Position numbers and translations under genes: made by a program. From Spirochaetales bacterium Spiro_07 (lineage in GTDB: Bacteria; Spirochaetota; Spirochaetia; Treponematales; Treponemataceae), in NCBI GenBank assembly GCA_001603145.1, contig LVBI01000026.1, forward strand, positions 1-64,000: a DNA stretch of 64,000 nt, read 5' to 3'. Position 1 is the stretch's first letter; the number at the start of each line of letters is the position of its first letter. The notes under the pieces are model-generated. The model saw only the letters and a list, made by a program, of their open reading frames with translations. It had not been told where the DNA came from and made no database searches. Below, in pieces: positions 41,049 through 49,086 of the stretch.

Positions 41049-41549
41049 ATGCTTAGACTTAGGCCATACAAAAGCACAGACGCAAAAACAATCCTTACTT
41101 GGGTTAAAGACGAAAAAACGTTTCATCAATGGTGCGCCGACCGGCTCGGCAATTACCCGCCTTTGGCAGAAACGCTCAACACGCATTACGAAGATGGTGC
41201 AATGCTGCCGTTTACCGCTTATGACGAAAGCGGGCTTGTGGGGCATTTCTTTTTGCGCTTTATGAACGAGGAAAAGACTTTTGTTCGCATCGGCTTTGTA
41301 ATCGTAGATTCTGCAAAGCGTGGCAAAGGCTACGGCAAGCAGATGATTCAGCTTGCACTGAAGTATGCTTTTGAATTCTTGCAGGCTGAAAACGTGAGTC
41401 TCGGCGTTTTTGAAAACAACCCGGCCGCATACCGCTGCTATAAAGCCGCCGGTTTCAAAGACTTGCCAACAACGCATGTCTGCCACTTGCTCGGCGAAGA
41501 CTGGAACTGCCTTGAGCTAGACTGCAACCGCACAGACTGGCAAAGTTAG
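41049..41549 (+). CDS. GNAT-family N-acetyltransferase
   Basis: 166 residues from ATG 41049 (AAGGAA at 41038-41043; the ATG at 41034 has no ribosome site). GNAT motif A: DSAKRGKGYGKQMIQLAL; motif B region AAYRCYKAAGFKDL. Resembles RimJ/RimL-like acetyltransferases. Acceptor unknown. Last gene of the MATE unit. Confidence 0.88.
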   Translation: MLRLRPYKSTDAKTILTWVKDEKTFHQWCADRLGNYPPLAETLNTHYEDGAMLPFTAYDESGLVGHFFLRFMNEEKTFVRIGFVIVDSAKRGKGYGKQMIQLALKYAFEFLQAENVSLGVFENNPAAYRCYKAAGFKDLPTTHVCHLLGEDWNCLELDCNRTDWQS

Positions 41550-41606
41550 GGCGGAGCTCATAATATTAGATTAAACAATTATAAGCAAAACAAAGAGGTA
41601 GTTCTA

Positions 41607-42599
41607 ATGAAAAAGATAAACATTGACGGTTTGTATTTGTGTATAACGCTGATAATTGCAGCCATAAGTTCTGTATTACTTTATCTTTTTCTGAAAGAAA
41701 TGAAAATCCTGCTCTCGGTTTCGTTTTTCATTTTTTTTGTAGGTGCGTCTATCTGTATCTTTCAGTTTCAGAAAAATACAATGAAATTATTGATGAACCT
41801 TTTGTTTTCAATTGTTCCGGCTATAAGTAGTGTCTTTTTTGTTAAAGCATATTCAGTTTCGACTGTTATACTTGTTGCTTTTTCTTTAGCTTTGTTTTCT
41901 TTTATTGCAGTTCAATCTTTTTATCAAATAATAAACGATTTAAAAGAAAAAGGATTCAAAATTGAAAAAATATCTTTAGGAAATCCTCAAAAAAAACTAT
42001 CACGCAGTGAAATCTTAAAAATAGCTAAAGAAAATCTGATAGTAATGTTAATAATTTTTATTTTACAAATAGTAGTTACTGCATTTCTGGGCTTTTTATA
42101 TGCTAAATTCAGATGGCATCAGTATGTGGGTGAATTTATTTCATCGTGGTCGCTTGATGTTTCTTTTTTTGCATATTTTTTGTGTTGTTGTTTTGTAGAA
42201 TTGCCGCTTGGTATGCTTTCAGTTCTTATTGTAACCTTTAGAGCATTAGTTAAAAAACTTTGTGATGGTTGTATAATTTTTTTGTGTATTTGCTTTGGAT
42301 TTGTCTGCTTAGTTTTTTTCACTTTTCGTTTAACAGAAAGTCCATGTGCATGGAATCCACTAATAGATACATATCATTCAAGTACTTTCAATATTAATAA
42401 TGTGCCAAAAGTGAAAGAAGGTATGACAAGAGAAGAAGTAGATGCTTTGATTGGTGAACCTATAGAGCAAAATGGAAATTATAACAGATATACACGCGAT
42501 GGAGCTTGTCTTTCAGGTGACTTTGCATGGTATAAAATTATAATAAAATTTGAAAACGATATTGTTGTGAGCATTGAGTCTGATGTTATTTGTGATTAA
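41607..42599 (+). CDS. Multi-spanning membrane protein fused to a BamE/SmpA-like domain
   Basis: 330 residues, strongly AT-rich. About six to seven transmembrane helices occupy residues 1-245, with a cytoplasmic basic loop around 110-140. The C-terminal part (about 262-330) begins NNVPKVKEGMTREEVDALIG, the signature of the SmpA/OmlA (BamE-like) fold, and continues into ...WYKIIIKFENDIVVSIESD. Free-standing BamE is a small outer-membrane lipoprotein; as a tail on a multi-pass inner-membrane protein it is unusual. Function unknown; base composition suggests transfer. Confidence 0.75.
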   Translation: MKKINIDGLYLCITLIIAAISSVLLYLFLKEMKILLSVSFFIFFVGASICIFQFQKNTMKLLMNLLFSIVPAISSVFFVKAYSVSTVILVAFSLALFSFIAVQSFYQIINDLKEKGFKIEKISLGNPQKKLSRSEILKIAKENLIVMLIIFILQIVVTAFLGFLYAKFRWHQYVGEFISSWSLDVSFFAYFLCCCFVELPLGMLSVLIVTFRALVKKLCDGCIIFLCICFGFVCLVFFTFRLTESPCAWNPLIDTYHSSTFNINNVPKVKEGMTREEVDALIGEPIEQNGNYNRYTRDGACLSGDFAWYKIIIKFENDIVVSIESDVICD

Positions 42600-42674
42600 A
42601 CCAAATAAAGAAGCAAACTGCCCATGAAAACTAATAAAGCAGGGCGGAGCTGTTAGAGGTTTGTTTGCAACTCG

Positions 42675-42754
42675 GACATTGAGCGAAGTCGAAATGCCCA
42701 ATTTGCATTTTTTGGGGCAGAGATATGGTGATTTCGACTACGCTCAATCACCGG
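42675..42754. repeat. Inverted repeat of the GAGCGWAGTCGAA family
   Basis: CATTGAGCGAAGTCGAAAT (42677-42695) and TTTCGACTACGCTCAAT around 42732-42748 are inverted copies. Lies between two converging genes and may act as a bidirectional hairpin. Confidence 0.6.
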
Positions 42755-42768
42755 GATTCTAGCTTCGT

Positions 42769-43692
42769 TTAACGGCGGTGCTTGCCGCGTTCGATAAAAT
42801 CCATGTGAGCAAGGTCTTTGCGCGAGAGCCGCTTTTCGCCCAAATCTACGCCTTTTATGCTGTTTCTGCTTCTGGTGGCTTTTTTCTGCTTTGCGCCTGC
42901 GGCAGTTTCATGCTTTTTAGGCTGAAAATCGCCTTTCTTTACGAAATCGCGCCATGTTTTTGGTTCGGGCACTTCAAATTTAAGATGCTCGCCTGTAAAA
43001 GGATGGTCGAATTCGAGCGTGCGCGCATGAAGACAAAGCCTATGAAAATGATCAGTCTTTGCGCGGTGCTCTTTATCGCCCTCAAGCGGAAAGCCATGAA
43101 AAGCGAGGTGCGCGCGGATCTGGTTTTTCTTGCCGGTATCAAGCGAAAGTTCAAAAAGAACATGGGTTTCGCCTTTTTCGAGCATCTTGTAATGTGTGCG
43201 CGCGGCTTCTGTCTTAAAAGTTTTTCCGTCTTTGCCCGTGTCGCTTTCTTTTGGCACAAAGCCCACGTTATGCGCATTCTGCGCAAGCTTATCTGAAATT
43301 GTGCCTTCGTCTGCCAAGTCTGTCTGGCGCGGCTTTTCGGCAACCGCAATATAAAGCCGTTCCGTTACCATTTTGTGCCAGTTTTCCATTATTTTGGTCT
43401 GCGCCTGCTCTGTCAGCGCGAACATCATCACGCCGCTTGTGTCGCGGTCAAGGCGGTGCACGGCAAAAGGTCTGTGCCGTGTGTTTGCCGCGCCGTGCTT
43501 GCGCAAAAGCTCTTCAAGCACAGACTGCGCCGTCTTAGTTTTGCTGCCGGGGTAGGGCACAGACAAAAGCCCTGCCGGCTTGTCTATCACCGCTATGTAC
43601 TGGTCTTGATACAATATTTCGATTCTTTCTGGGTTATGGCTTTTATGTTCAGGCTTGTGCTGACGCTGAACTGCCTGCTTTTCGTTTTGCAT
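42769..43692 (-). CDS. RluA-family pseudouridine synthase
   Basis: 307 residues. Motif II HRLDRDTSG at 79-87 with catalytic Asp 82; motif I DKPAGLLSVP, motif III KKNQIRAHLA near 195. An N-terminal basic stretch and a long Lys/Arg-rich C-terminal tail (from about 255) flank the catalytic domain; there is no S4 domain. Isomerises uridine in rRNA or tRNA; the target site cannot be told from sequence. Confidence 0.92.
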   Translation of the reverse strand: MQNEKQAVQRQHKPEHKSHNPERIEILYQDQYIAVIDKPAGLLSVPYPGSKTKTAQSVLEELLRKHGAANTRHRPFAVHRLDRDTSGVMMFALTEQAQTKIMENWHKMVTERLYIAVAEKPRQTDLADEGTISDKLAQNAHNVGFVPKESDTGKDGKTFKTEAARTHYKMLEKGETHVLFELSLDTGKKNQIRAHLAFHGFPLEGDKEHRAKTDHFHRLCLHARTLEFDHPFTGEHLKFEVPEPKTWRDFVKKGDFQPKKHETAAGAKQKKATRSRNSIKGVDLGEKRLSRKDLAHMDFIERGKHRR

Positions 43693-43781
43693 AAGATGAT
43701 TTTATCATTTTAAGCTGATTTATGAAACAGCTTCAGCTTGCAAGGCTCGAATGAGAGGCGCGTTTGCGCTATAATAGGCTC

Positions 43782-43958
43782 ATGGACGATAAAGAGTATT
43801 ATTCGATAAAGCGCATTTCTTCGATTTCGGTTGAGCAGCTTCAGCGCAACCTGAAAAAGAAAAAGCTTGACAATACAAAATACAGCGAGAATCAGTTGCG
43901 GCAAGGCCACGATGATGCCGAAATGCTGCTCGAAAAGCAGCAAGACTTTGATTCGTGA
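43782..43958 (+). CDS. Small charged protein, probably from a leaderless mRNA
   Basis: 58 residues (58 codons plus stop), highly charged, predicted helical (IKRISSISVEQLQRNLKKKK, then AEMLLEKQQDF). TATAAT at 43770-43775 is followed by exactly six bases and the ATG. No ribosome site and no known family. Confidence 0.55.
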   Translation: MDDKEYYSIKRISSISVEQLQRNLKKKKLDNTKYSENQLRQGHDDAEMLLEKQQDFDS

Positions 43959-43991
43959 GACAATGCCGCAAATCAGCTGGCAGCCCTTCCG

Positions 43992-45218
43992 TTATAATGA
44001 AAAGCGGAAAGCAGCATTTTCATCGTCGAAATTTTCGTTTGAAACCCAGAAAACTGACTTGTCTGTCAAGTTGTAGATTATGCTGTGGTTTGTAATCCAT
44101 GTTTTCTGGTTTATCTCTTTGCCCTGGTCTTTGTTCCGTTTGCGCTGTCCAACAGCCTGAAGCAGCTTCATTCCGTCAGTTTCGTCAGCTACAATGCCGT
44201 TGCTTGCGTTAAGCGCATTGTAAAGCATGTTGTAGCGCACCAAACCGTTAATTTCATCTTCCTTTGATAATTCGTAGTATTCCGGCTGAAGAATGAAATT
44301 TGTTACGCACTGAAAATCTGACTTCGCTTCAATCTCGCCGATATGGCTGTCTTTGTCGTTATAAGTTACTACAAGTTCGCGGAGCGTGCCGTCGTTATCG
44401 GTCTTGTCTCTCGCATTCAGAGGCGGAATCCATTCAATTACGGCGCTTCTGCCAGTTTTGTCGGCAATCATATAATGAAAGGAACATTCGGCAGAATCAT
44501 GCAAATCATATTGCTTTACAAGCTCAATGGCTTCGTCAACATCGTCGGCATAATCAAGAATCAGGCGGAGCATTGTCGTTGATGTGATGTCGGGCTTTTC
44601 CGTCTGCTGATTCGTTTCAACAGTTTTCGGGCAGCCCTGATAAGACATGTAGATGGCGCAGCTTAAGCCTGCATCGTTCATGCCGTCAAGCGGCGCATAA
44701 GGCGCGGCAATGCATAAGATTTTGTCGTATATTGATTTGACGCATCTGTCTGGTGCGATGCCCAAATATTGCAGGTCAACGCTTGAAACAGTTGCATGCC
44801 GGTTTTTTGATTTTTTCGTGAAAACAATGCAGGTGTTTGTCTGCGTCATGTCGTAGTTTCTGCCGAAAAGCTGGTCGCCGTCGGGCGTTTTCGCCGTAAA
44901 AGATGAGCACCCGACTTTTGATGTCTTATAGCCCATGCTGGCAAGCCCTTTTGTTATATGGTCGGAAATAAATTTGAGCAAATCTGCATCATTTGAAGCG
45001 CCGCCCTGCTTGATAAAATCGTCGAAATAATAGCCGCCGCTGACGTGCATTTCGTATACAGCGCCGTCAAGATGGGCATCATTCCGCGGGCGCAATTCTT
45101 TGATTGAAAGCACCGTGCTGATTTCGTTGTGCCAGAGCAATAAAATGCCTGATAATATCAAAATGAAGGCAGACAATAATATAATTGCAGAAATTTTAAC
45201 AACTTTTTTGATTTTCAT
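43992..45218 (-). CDS. Membrane-anchored choloylglycine/penicillin-V-acylase-type Ntn hydrolase
   Basis: 408 residues. Residues 8-30 form an N-terminal signal anchor. The linear-amide hydrolase domain starts at VGCSSFTAKTPDGDQLFGRNYDM; Cys 104 is the likely nucleophile (after removal of the pro-segment), with the GRNYDM segment carrying the conserved Arg/Asp. Further family features are DGMNDAGLSC, the ADKTGRSAVIEW stretch and the C-terminal NHSIIYNLTDKSVFWVSNENF. Hydrolyses amide bonds of bile salts, penicillin V or acyl-homoserine lactones in relatives. Anchoring outside the inner membrane is inferred. Confidence 0.85.
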   Translation of the reverse strand: MKIKKVVKISAIILLSAFILILSGILLLWHNEISTVLSIKELRPRNDAHLDGAVYEMHVSGGYYFDDFIKQGGASNDADLLKFISDHITKGLASMGYKTSKVGCSSFTAKTPDGDQLFGRNYDMTQTNTCIVFTKKSKNRHATVSSVDLQYLGIAPDRCVKSIYDKILCIAAPYAPLDGMNDAGLSCAIYMSYQGCPKTVETNQQTEKPDITSTTMLRLILDYADDVDEAIELVKQYDLHDSAECSFHYMIADKTGRSAVIEWIPPLNARDKTDNDGTLRELVVTYNDKDSHIGEIEAKSDFQCVTNFILQPEYYELSKEDEINGLVRYNMLYNALNASNGIVADETDGMKLLQAVGQRKRNKDQGKEINQKTWITNHSIIYNLTDKSVFWVSNENFDDENAAFRFSL

Positions 45219-45377
45219 TTTTTTCCCACTTCGTTTTTCTTTTTATAGAATATACATTCATATTTGAAAAACGTAAAGCGAATATAAAATGCTTTTCGCT
45301 TCAAAAAATTCTGCATTTTAAGATTATGTTGTAAGAGATCGGTTTTTCGCTTATTATGAATTTGCAAAGAGGGCAAT

Positions 45378-46139
45378 ATGAAAATCATATCATGGAACGT
45401 AAACGGAATTCGTGCTGTTGAAAAGAAGGGCTTTATCGAGTGGTTGCTTGGTTCTGGTGCAGATGTAGTCTGCATTCAAGAAACAAAGGCTAATCCTGGG
45501 CAATTGTCGCCAGAACTGCTTGCACCGGGCGGCGCGTACAAAAGCTGGTTTTCAAGCGCAAAAAAAGCAGGTTATTCGGGTACGGCAATCTTTGCAAAAA
45601 CTGAACCAGACTGTGTTGAAACGATGGGCGACGGGCGCTTTGACGATGAAGGGCGCGTAACAATCGCAAAATTCGGAAAACTGGCTGTAATTTCGGCATA
45701 TTTTCCGAACAGCCAGGACGCAGGTGCGCGCCTTGATTACAAGCTTGCGTTTTGCGATGCAATGCTCAAAAAATGTGATGAGCTTGTGGCTGCCGGCTTC
45801 AACATCGTGCTTTGCGGCGACTACAATATTGCGCACAAGCCTATTGACCTTGCGAACCCAAAAGCAAACGAAGGTAACGCCGGTTATCTGCCCGAAGAGC
45901 GCGCCTGGATGGACAAATTCACGGCTGCTGGTTATGTAGACACTTTCAGGCATTTCTGCCAAGAACCAAAGATGTACACATGGTGGAGCTACCGCTTTCA
46001 CGCGCGGGAAAAGAACATCGGATGGCGCATCGACTATCAGTGCGTAAACCCGGCTTTTATAAGCAGCGTAAGGTCTTCTGTAATCATGAGCGATGTTCTC
46101 GGCTCAGACCATTGCCCGATTGCCGTAGAAGTGGAGTAA
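45378..46139 (+). CDS. xth: Exodeoxyribonuclease III
   Basis: 253 residues: MKIISWNVNGIRAVEKKGF, Glu 35 in CIQETKA, GDYNIAHKPIDL and the final SDHCPIAVEVE (Asp-His pair). AP endonuclease and 3'-5' exonuclease of base excision repair. AGAGGG before the ATG. Confidence 0.94.
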   Translation: MKIISWNVNGIRAVEKKGFIEWLLGSGADVVCIQETKANPGQLSPELLAPGGAYKSWFSSAKKAGYSGTAIFAKTEPDCVETMGDGRFDDEGRVTIAKFGKLAVISAYFPNSQDAGARLDYKLAFCDAMLKKCDELVAAGFNIVLCGDYNIAHKPIDLANPKANEGNAGYLPEERAWMDKFTAAGYVDTFRHFCQEPKMYTWWSYRFHAREKNIGWRIDYQCVNPAFISSVRSSVIMSDVLGSDHCPIAVEVE

Positions 46140-46181
46140 CTGCGGCCAGGCTTTGTTGTCAAACGGAAAACACACTTCGCG

Positions 46182-46583
46182 CTATAGCTCTTTTATAAGA
46201 TGAAACTTTTTGTTGCCGGCCGGAATGTTTTCAAGCTCGCTTATGATTTTGTAGCCATGCATTTTATTGAATTCTGGGGCTTGCCAAGACATTGTGTCTA
46301 GGTGAACGCTGTGGCAGCCGCGCTTTTTGGCTTCTTCTTCGGCGGCTTTCAGCAGCTTTGAGCCGATGCCCTGCTTTCTGCACTTTTCTGCAACCCAGAG
46401 AATATCGATGTGCAGCCAGCCCCAATATGTGCCACCGAGAATTCCGGCGATTATGCTGTTGTTTCCATCGTATTCAACGATGTTCAAAAGCTCGTGATTG
46501 TCTGCGCCGACTTTTTCTTCGTTAAACTTGGCAAGCGCGCTGTTCACGAAAGCGATTTCTTCTTCGGTTGGGTTGTAGTTCAT
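46182..46583 (-). CDS. GNAT-family N-acetyltransferase whose start is duplicated upstream
   Basis: 133 residues from ATG 46583 (MNYNPTEEEI); AGGAAA lies upstream. GNAT motif A is WVAEKCRKQGIGSKLLKAAEEEAKK; the C-terminus HGYKIISELENIPAG fits the family. Its first eight codons and ribosome region recur with three mismatches at 48358-48389, where the same ATG overlaps the stop of the YcxB-like gene. The ancestral order was probably YcxB-like gene then this gene, later split by the nuclease gene. Confidence 0.87.
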   Translation of the reverse strand: MNYNPTEEEIAFVNSALAKFNEEKVGADNHELLNIVEYDGNNSIIAGILGGTYWGWLHIDILWVAEKCRKQGIGSKLLKAAEEEAKKRGCHSVHLDTMSWQAPEFNKMHGYKIISELENIPAGNKKFHLIKEL

Positions 46584-46592
46584 TTGTGGTTT
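46561..46592. repeat. 32-bp duplication, copy at the start of the acetyltransferase gene
   Basis: Matches 48358-48389 at 29 of 32 positions; mismatches at 46569, 46577 and 46586. Marks the left edge of the 1765-bp inserted segment. Confidence 0.75.
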
Positions 46593-46597
46593 CCTGA

Positions 46598-48328
46598 TTA
46601 GGTATTGCATGATGTAACTATATATTCAGATAGAATATTGTCAATTCTATTAATGGATGTATAAGGTATGATTAAGAGTCTAAAATTATTATCACTTGCA
46701 TATTTTTCTTTTAAATAATCATGATATTTTTGCTTTTCAAATGTTTCTTGACCTTTTCGTTGAAAGATGTCTACAGGATGATAATGCTGTTCACCATTAT
46801 ATTCTATTAATAAATTTTGTGAAGGAATATAAAAATCATATGATAATAATTTTTGATCCATCAAATCAGGAAATGTTTTTTGCCGAATAAATAATTTTTC
46901 TTTATCTTGCGTATTCGGTTTAAAATTATGTGATTCCAACCATTTATTGATTTTTGATTCACCGATAGAAATATTGCATACAGGACAACCACTACCACTT
47001 AATAAGCTGTAGGGAATGATCATAAAATCTCCGTGTTTTGAGCACCTTACTTTTACTTTTGTATCTGAATTAATATATACAACTTGACTGTAATCATATT
47101 CAGGATGTATGAGTTTTGCCCTATTAGTGAATGTTTCCAATGTCATCCGTTGTAAATTTGCTGTTTTTTCTATACCACAAAGCCTACACCCCTTTCCTGT
47201 AAGCATATTTGCAGGAATTAATTTTATATTTCCATGCTTAGGACAAATAACATCGATTTTTGTATGATTGTTTATATAAACGACTTTTGAATAATCATAA
47301 TTTGGAAAAATTTTCATTGCACGCTGTATAAATTCTTCTTTTGACATTTTTTGCCGTTCTGCTGATTTTTCATTAGAACATTTAGCGCATATAGAGCCAC
47401 TAAGGAAGCTCCCTGGTGTTATTAGAAACTCTCCATGCTTTTTACAGATAATTTTTACTTTTGTGAGATTGTTATGATATATAACCTCTGAATAATCATA
47501 TTCAGGATGCATTAGAAGTGCTCGTTTTATAAATTCTTCTTTTCCTAATCTTTGTGATTTTGCTCTTTTTTCAATTCCACATTTAGGACATCCTTGACCT
47601 TGAAAAAAGTTATGAGGGGTGATTTTAAAATCTCCATGTTTATTGCAAGTAATAATAACTTTTTCATGCGTCTTTACATATATTGTTTTTTCATAAGAAT
47701 ATTCAGGTCTGAATGATATAAAACGTTCCAGCTGTTCTTGCTGAGAGAAATTTTTACCTGCACACTTAGGGCATCCTTGGCCTTGTAATAAATCATGTGG
47801 AGAAATTTTGAAATATCCATGAATTGAACAAAAAACATCTAGTTTCTTTCTGTAATCTTCATAAATTGATTTGGAATAATCAAATTCGGGATGAATTTGT
47901 TTTGCACGAGAAATGAATTCTTCTTGAGAAAACCGCTTCGTTATTTTTCTTGCACATTTTGGACACTTATGCCCTTGAAACAGACTTTCAGGAACAACTT
48001 CAAAAATTCCATGTTTTTTGCAAATAACTTTCACTTTTATTTTTGAATTAATGTAAACAGATTGTGAATAATCGTATTCAGGTGAAATCTTTTTTACTCT
48101 TTCTAAAAAATCTTTTTGTGTTAATTTTCCTTTTCCACTGCATTTACTGCAACCTTGTTTTCGTTTTATTAGGTGATAAGGTGTAATTTCGAATTCGCCG
48201 TGTAAAGGACATATAACGATTACTTTTGTATCTGCATTATTATATATCGATTTAGAAAAATCATAATTTGGATGAACAAGTTTAGCTTTTGTTTCAAATT
48301 CTTGTTGTGTAAATCTTATTCTTCCCAT
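46598..48328 (-). CDS. Seven-repeat zinc-ribbon protein with C-terminal VSR/DUF559-like nuclease domain
   Basis: 576 residues. Residues 6 to about 460 hold seven tandem units of roughly 60 residues, each with an F-x5-RAK helix, HPEYDYS, a KVxVIC strand, a C-x2-HG pair and a C-x2-C pair (for example CKKHGEF...CAKC). The pairs could bind one zinc per unit; unit 1 has CPLHG and CSKC. This resembles DUF723-type repeats. The C-terminal 110 residues look like a very-short-patch-repair/PD-(D/E)XK nuclease: SYDFYIPSQNLLIEYNGEQH with Asp 498, Glu 509, and the GEQHYHP loop. A DNA-targeted endonuclease with modular DNA-reading repeats is inferred. AT-rich, flanked by the 32-bp duplication. Confidence 0.8.
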   Translation of the reverse strand: MGRIRFTQQEFETKAKLVHPNYDFSKSIYNNADTKVIVICPLHGEFEITPYHLIKRKQGCSKCSGKGKLTQKDFLERVKKISPEYDYSQSVYINSKIKVKVICKKHGIFEVVPESLFQGHKCPKCARKITKRFSQEEFISRAKQIHPEFDYSKSIYEDYRKKLDVFCSIHGYFKISPHDLLQGQGCPKCAGKNFSQQEQLERFISFRPEYSYEKTIYVKTHEKVIITCNKHGDFKITPHNFFQGQGCPKCGIEKRAKSQRLGKEEFIKRALLMHPEYDYSEVIYHNNLTKVKIICKKHGEFLITPGSFLSGSICAKCSNEKSAERQKMSKEEFIQRAMKIFPNYDYSKVVYINNHTKIDVICPKHGNIKLIPANMLTGKGCRLCGIEKTANLQRMTLETFTNRAKLIHPEYDYSQVVYINSDTKVKVRCSKHGDFMIIPYSLLSGSGCPVCNISIGESKINKWLESHNFKPNTQDKEKLFIRQKTFPDLMDQKLLSYDFYIPSQNLLIEYNGEQHYHPVDIFQRKGQETFEKQKYHDYLKEKYASDNNFRLLIIPYTSINRIDNILSEYIVTSCNT

Positions 48329-48338
48329 TAATCATTAC

Positions 48339-48380
48339 CTATCTACATTTATTATATTCTTCGGTCGGGTTGTTGTTCAT
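48339..48380 (-). pseudogene. Remnant of the acetyltransferase start
   Basis: ATG at 48380 overlaps the stop of the upstream gene (ATGA) and reads MNNNPTEEYNKCR, then TAG. The first eight codons match the intact gene at 46583 (MNYNPTEE); afterwards the frame runs into inserted DNA. It marks where the original coupled gene began. Confidence 0.7.
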
Positions 48381-48389
48381 TTTTGGTTT
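48358..48389. repeat. 32-bp duplication, copy at the end of the YcxB-like gene
   Basis: Second copy of 46561-46592, at the right edge of the inserted nuclease segment. Confidence 0.75.
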
Positions 48390-48886
48390 TTCGTGTCTTT
48401 CACGTAATGCGCTTTTATAAAAGCTTCGACGGCTTGTTCTTCTTCTTTTGAAGAAAAGCAGTGGCGCGGCAAAAGCAGGGCTTTTTGCTTTGAAACAAAT
48501 ATCGCGATTATCTTTTTGCCGAATATAACGCGGCTGAAATCTTCAAGTGTATAGCTGAAGCTTCCGCGCTGCATGGAATGGTGTATTCCGTCTTCTTTCA
48601 GCAGAAGCGTCTGCTCTTCCTGCAATATTTTGTCAGATTTATATGAACGTCTGTATATCAATGGCAAAAATATCAAATAGATAAGCAATATGAATATAAT
48701 GGGCAGTATATCACTAAAAATTTTCGAAAACTGCATTTTCAAGAAAATGTCTAAAATCAGAACAAAAAACAGCAGACAGCTTAAAATTATAATAGCAGTC
48801 TTTATGATTTTGCTGTTCATAAGATATTCTTTTTGAAATGCGAAATAATCCTTTTCCGTTATTTTGACTTTTACTTCATGTTCCAT
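48377..48886 (-). CDS. YcxB-like membrane protein
   Basis: 169 residues with GGAG before ATG. Residues 30-80 hold two transmembrane helices; before them KVKITEKDYFAFQKEYL and after them the YcxB-like soluble domain (LLLKEDGIHHSMQRGSFSYTLEDFSRV). Function of the family unknown. The stop codon overlaps the ATG of the truncated acetyltransferase remnant. Confidence 0.82.
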   Translation of the reverse strand: MEHEVKVKITEKDYFAFQKEYLMNSKIIKTAIIILSCLLFFVLILDIFLKMQFSKIFSDILPIIFILLIYLIFLPLIYRRSYKSDKILQEEQTLLLKEDGIHHSMQRGSFSYTLEDFSRVIFGKKIIAIFVSKQKALLLPRHCFSSKEEEQAVEAFIKAHYVKDTKNQK

Positions 48887-48965
48887 TGGTTTTCTCCGCT
48901 TTTATTTTAGCACATTCTGTGTGTGTTGTCGCCTGAATCATGTGACGCCAGCGGTATTTGTGCAT

Positions 48966-48995
48966 AAAAAAAGCTCCGCAGAGTTTGCGGAGCTT
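48966..48995 (-). terminator. Rho-independent terminator of pckG (minus strand)
   Basis: AAGCTCCGCA (48971-48980) pairs with TGCGGAGCTT (48986-48995); on the minus strand a run of seven T follows (48972-48966). Confidence 0.88.
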
Positions 48996-49036
48996 CAGTT
49001 CAAGCGGTTAAGCTTTGATTATTTAGAAAGTCTGCC

Positions 49037-49077
49037 GCGGCCTTACGGCCGCTTCCCTAGTTTGCCGTTCGGCAAAC
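49037..49077. repeat. Two adjacent hairpins after pckG
   Basis: GCGGCC-TTAC-GGCCGC (49037-49052) and GTTTGCCG-TT-CGGCAAAC (49060-49077), both perfect, between the pckG stop and its terminator. They may protect the 3' end of this likely abundant mRNA. Confidence 0.6.
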
Positions 49078-49086
49078 CAGCATGAC

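Noticed and set aside
46598..48328. CRISPR or DNA-level tandem repeat interpretation of the regular gene
   Set aside because: Regularity is at the protein level (seven units of about 60 residues); at DNA level the units differ and there are no fixed spacers.
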